DNA from: Vulcanimicrobiota bacterium
Lineage (GTDB): Bacteria; Vulcanimicrobiota; Vulcanimicrobiia; Vulcanimicrobiales; Vulcanimicrobiaceae
Direction of reading: 5' to 3'
Length of the DNA: 6,963 bases
Assembly: GCA_019233165.1 (NCBI GenBank)
Contig: JAFAMS010000256.1
Coordinates: 1 to 6,963, forward strand
The position numbers and the translations under genes are program-made. The notes under the pieces are model-generated. The model worked only from the letters and a program-made list of their open reading frames with translations, searched no databases and was not told where the DNA came from. This document shows, in pieces, positions 6,258 to 6,963 of this stretch. The first letter of the stretch is position 1. Each line of letters starts with the position of its first letter.

Positions 6258-6811
6258 TTGCGTCTGCGCGCCTTCGGCGGGATCGGGTCGACGTCGCCGG
6301 CGAGCGCGATCACTCCGATCACGGCGATCATCAAGATGAACGCCGTCGCTTCGAACGGCAACAAGTACGTGGTGAAGAGCACCTTGCCGAAATCGGCGAC
6401 GCTCCCGAAGACGTTGGCTTGGCCCGGCGGCCCCAGGGGTGCTCCCGAAGCGTTGCTCGTGCCGGCCGCCGACGGGTTGAGCGCGATCACGAACAGCAGT
6501 CCGCCGAGCGCGACGATCCCGAAGAGCGAGAGCGGAACGAGGACCCGCGGCAACCGATCGGGCCCGACGCTGAACGGCCGCACGCCGCTCGAAAGCAGCG
6601 CGATCACGAACAGGAAGAGCATCAGGATCGCGCCGCTGTAAACGATGATCTGAATCACCGCCAAGAACTCGGCGGAGAGGGTGAGATACATGATCGCGAG
6701 AGCCGCAAAGTTCGCGAGCAAGCCGACCACGCTATACACCGGCCGCTTCGCCGTTACGACGAAGACCGCGCTCGCGACGACGGCGAGCGCGAGGAACCAG
6801 AACAGGATCAA
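6254..6811 (-). CDS. nuoJ: NADH-quinone oxidoreductase subunit J
   Basis: This 185-residue membrane subunit (ND6 homologue) has five predicted helices. The diagnostic TM3 region is AEFLAVIQIIVYSGAILMLF (residues 47-66). It carries Tyr58 and Gly60, matching the conserved Tyr and Gly of the helix whose pi-bulge changes during complex I turnover (Tyr59 in E. coli). The last TM (YLLPFEATAFILMIAVIGVIALAG) is also typical. Between TM4 and TM5 there is a Gly/Pro/Asn-rich loop (about residues 112-135). The tail is basic (PPKARRRK). The chosen start is TTG at 6809-6811: its TTGA overlaps the upstream stop by 4 bases, a GGGGG run lies 8 bases before it, and the protein then begins directly in TM1 (ILFWFLALAVV). 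No ATG or GTG start gives a better model. A TTG start may mean lower initiation, offset by coupling. Confidence 0.95.
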   Translation of the reverse strand: MILFWFLALAVVASAVFVVTAKRPVYSVVGLLANFAALAIMYLTLSAEFLAVIQIIVYSGAILMLFLFVIALLSSGVRPFSVGPDRLPRVLVPLSLFGIVALGGLLFVIALNPSAAGTSNASGAPLGPPGQANVFGSVADFGKVLFTTYLLPFEATAFILMIAVIGVIALAGDVDPIPPKARRRK

Positions 6812-6963
6812 CCCGCGAGCCCCCGCCGCTGCGTCTTCAAGATCGTCCCGCGCCAGGTCGCGTCATAGCCTTTCTGCACGTCGACGGTGTCTTTGGCTTG
6901 CGAAACGCTGCCGAGGTCGGCAGGGATCCCTCCGGGGCGCTCGTCGGGCGGCGTCCCGACCCC
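6808..6963 (-). CDS. nuoI: 3' end of the upstream gene, probably nuoI C-terminal tail
   Basis: An open frame enters from the right edge and ends in TGA at 6808-6810. The last 51 residues are visible, starting GVGTPPDERPGGIPADL and ending TWRGTILKTQRRGLAG. The stretch is hydrophilic, rich in Pro and Gly and then basic, with no transmembrane segment and no Cys, so no iron-sulfur motif lies within the window. The assignment to NuoI (the peripheral subunit with two 4Fe-4S clusters) rests on position, because nuoI normally precedes nuoJ, and on NuoI orthologues varying in their C-terminal tails. The absence of a membrane segment argues against NuoH. The stop overlaps the nuoJ start by 4 bases. Codon use matches the neighbouring genes, so the frame is coding. 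Identity is likely but not proven from this fragment. Confidence 0.6.
   Translation of the reverse strand, partial: GVGTPPDERPGGIPADLGSVSQAKDTVDVQKGYDATWRGTILKTQRRGLAG

Noticed and set aside
2221..6320. Very frequent GATC/CGATCG-type words on both strands, resembling a repeated genome signature
   Set aside because: They mostly fall at Ile ATC codons following G-ending codons or in Ala-Ile pairs. Spacing is irregular, so codon preference explains them.

Overview
The window is a compact stretch of high-GC bacterial chromosome read entirely from the minus strand. It holds the membrane-arm half of a respiratory complex I (NADH:quinone oxidoreductase, nuo) operon and two further genes directly behind it. 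In transcription order, from high to low coordinates, it contains the 3' end of a gene that is most likely nuoI, then nuoJ, nuoK, nuoL, nuoM, nuoN, an EamA/DMT-family transporter, and the 5' end of an esterase of the PHB depolymerase/LpqC type that runs off the left edge.

Organism: strong G/C preference at third codon positions, GTG and TTG starts and a canonical nuo gene order point to a high-GC, respiring bacterium. Nothing here names the lineage. An uncultivated high-GC phylum (for example a Eremiobacterota-like group) is possible, but that is only an impression from style.

Layout: 6808-6963 nuoI tail; 6254-6811 nuoJ; 5952-6257 nuoK; 3937-5955 nuoL; 2519-3937 nuoM; 1065-2519 nuoN; 171-1061 eamA-type transporter; 1-174 esterase. 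Every junction is a stop/start overlap of 1 or 4 bases, except nuoN/eamA, which has a 3-base gap. No intergenic space could hold a promoter or terminator, and no stretch over 300 bases lacks a gene. Translational coupling is likely throughout, and the transporter and esterase look like part of the same transcript.

Function: NuoL, NuoM and NuoN are the three antiporter-like proton-pumping subunits, and NuoJ and NuoK link them to the quinone-site end of the membrane arm. Aligned from memory to E. coli, NuoN keeps all its key charges, NuoM has Asp where Glu144 is expected, and NuoL has lost both the TM5 Glu (to Gly155) and the Arg equivalent to R175 (to Val186), while keeping its Lys/His proton-path residues. 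This altered NuoL is the observation most worth checking. No mobile element, CRISPR array, RNA gene or clearly new system was found.
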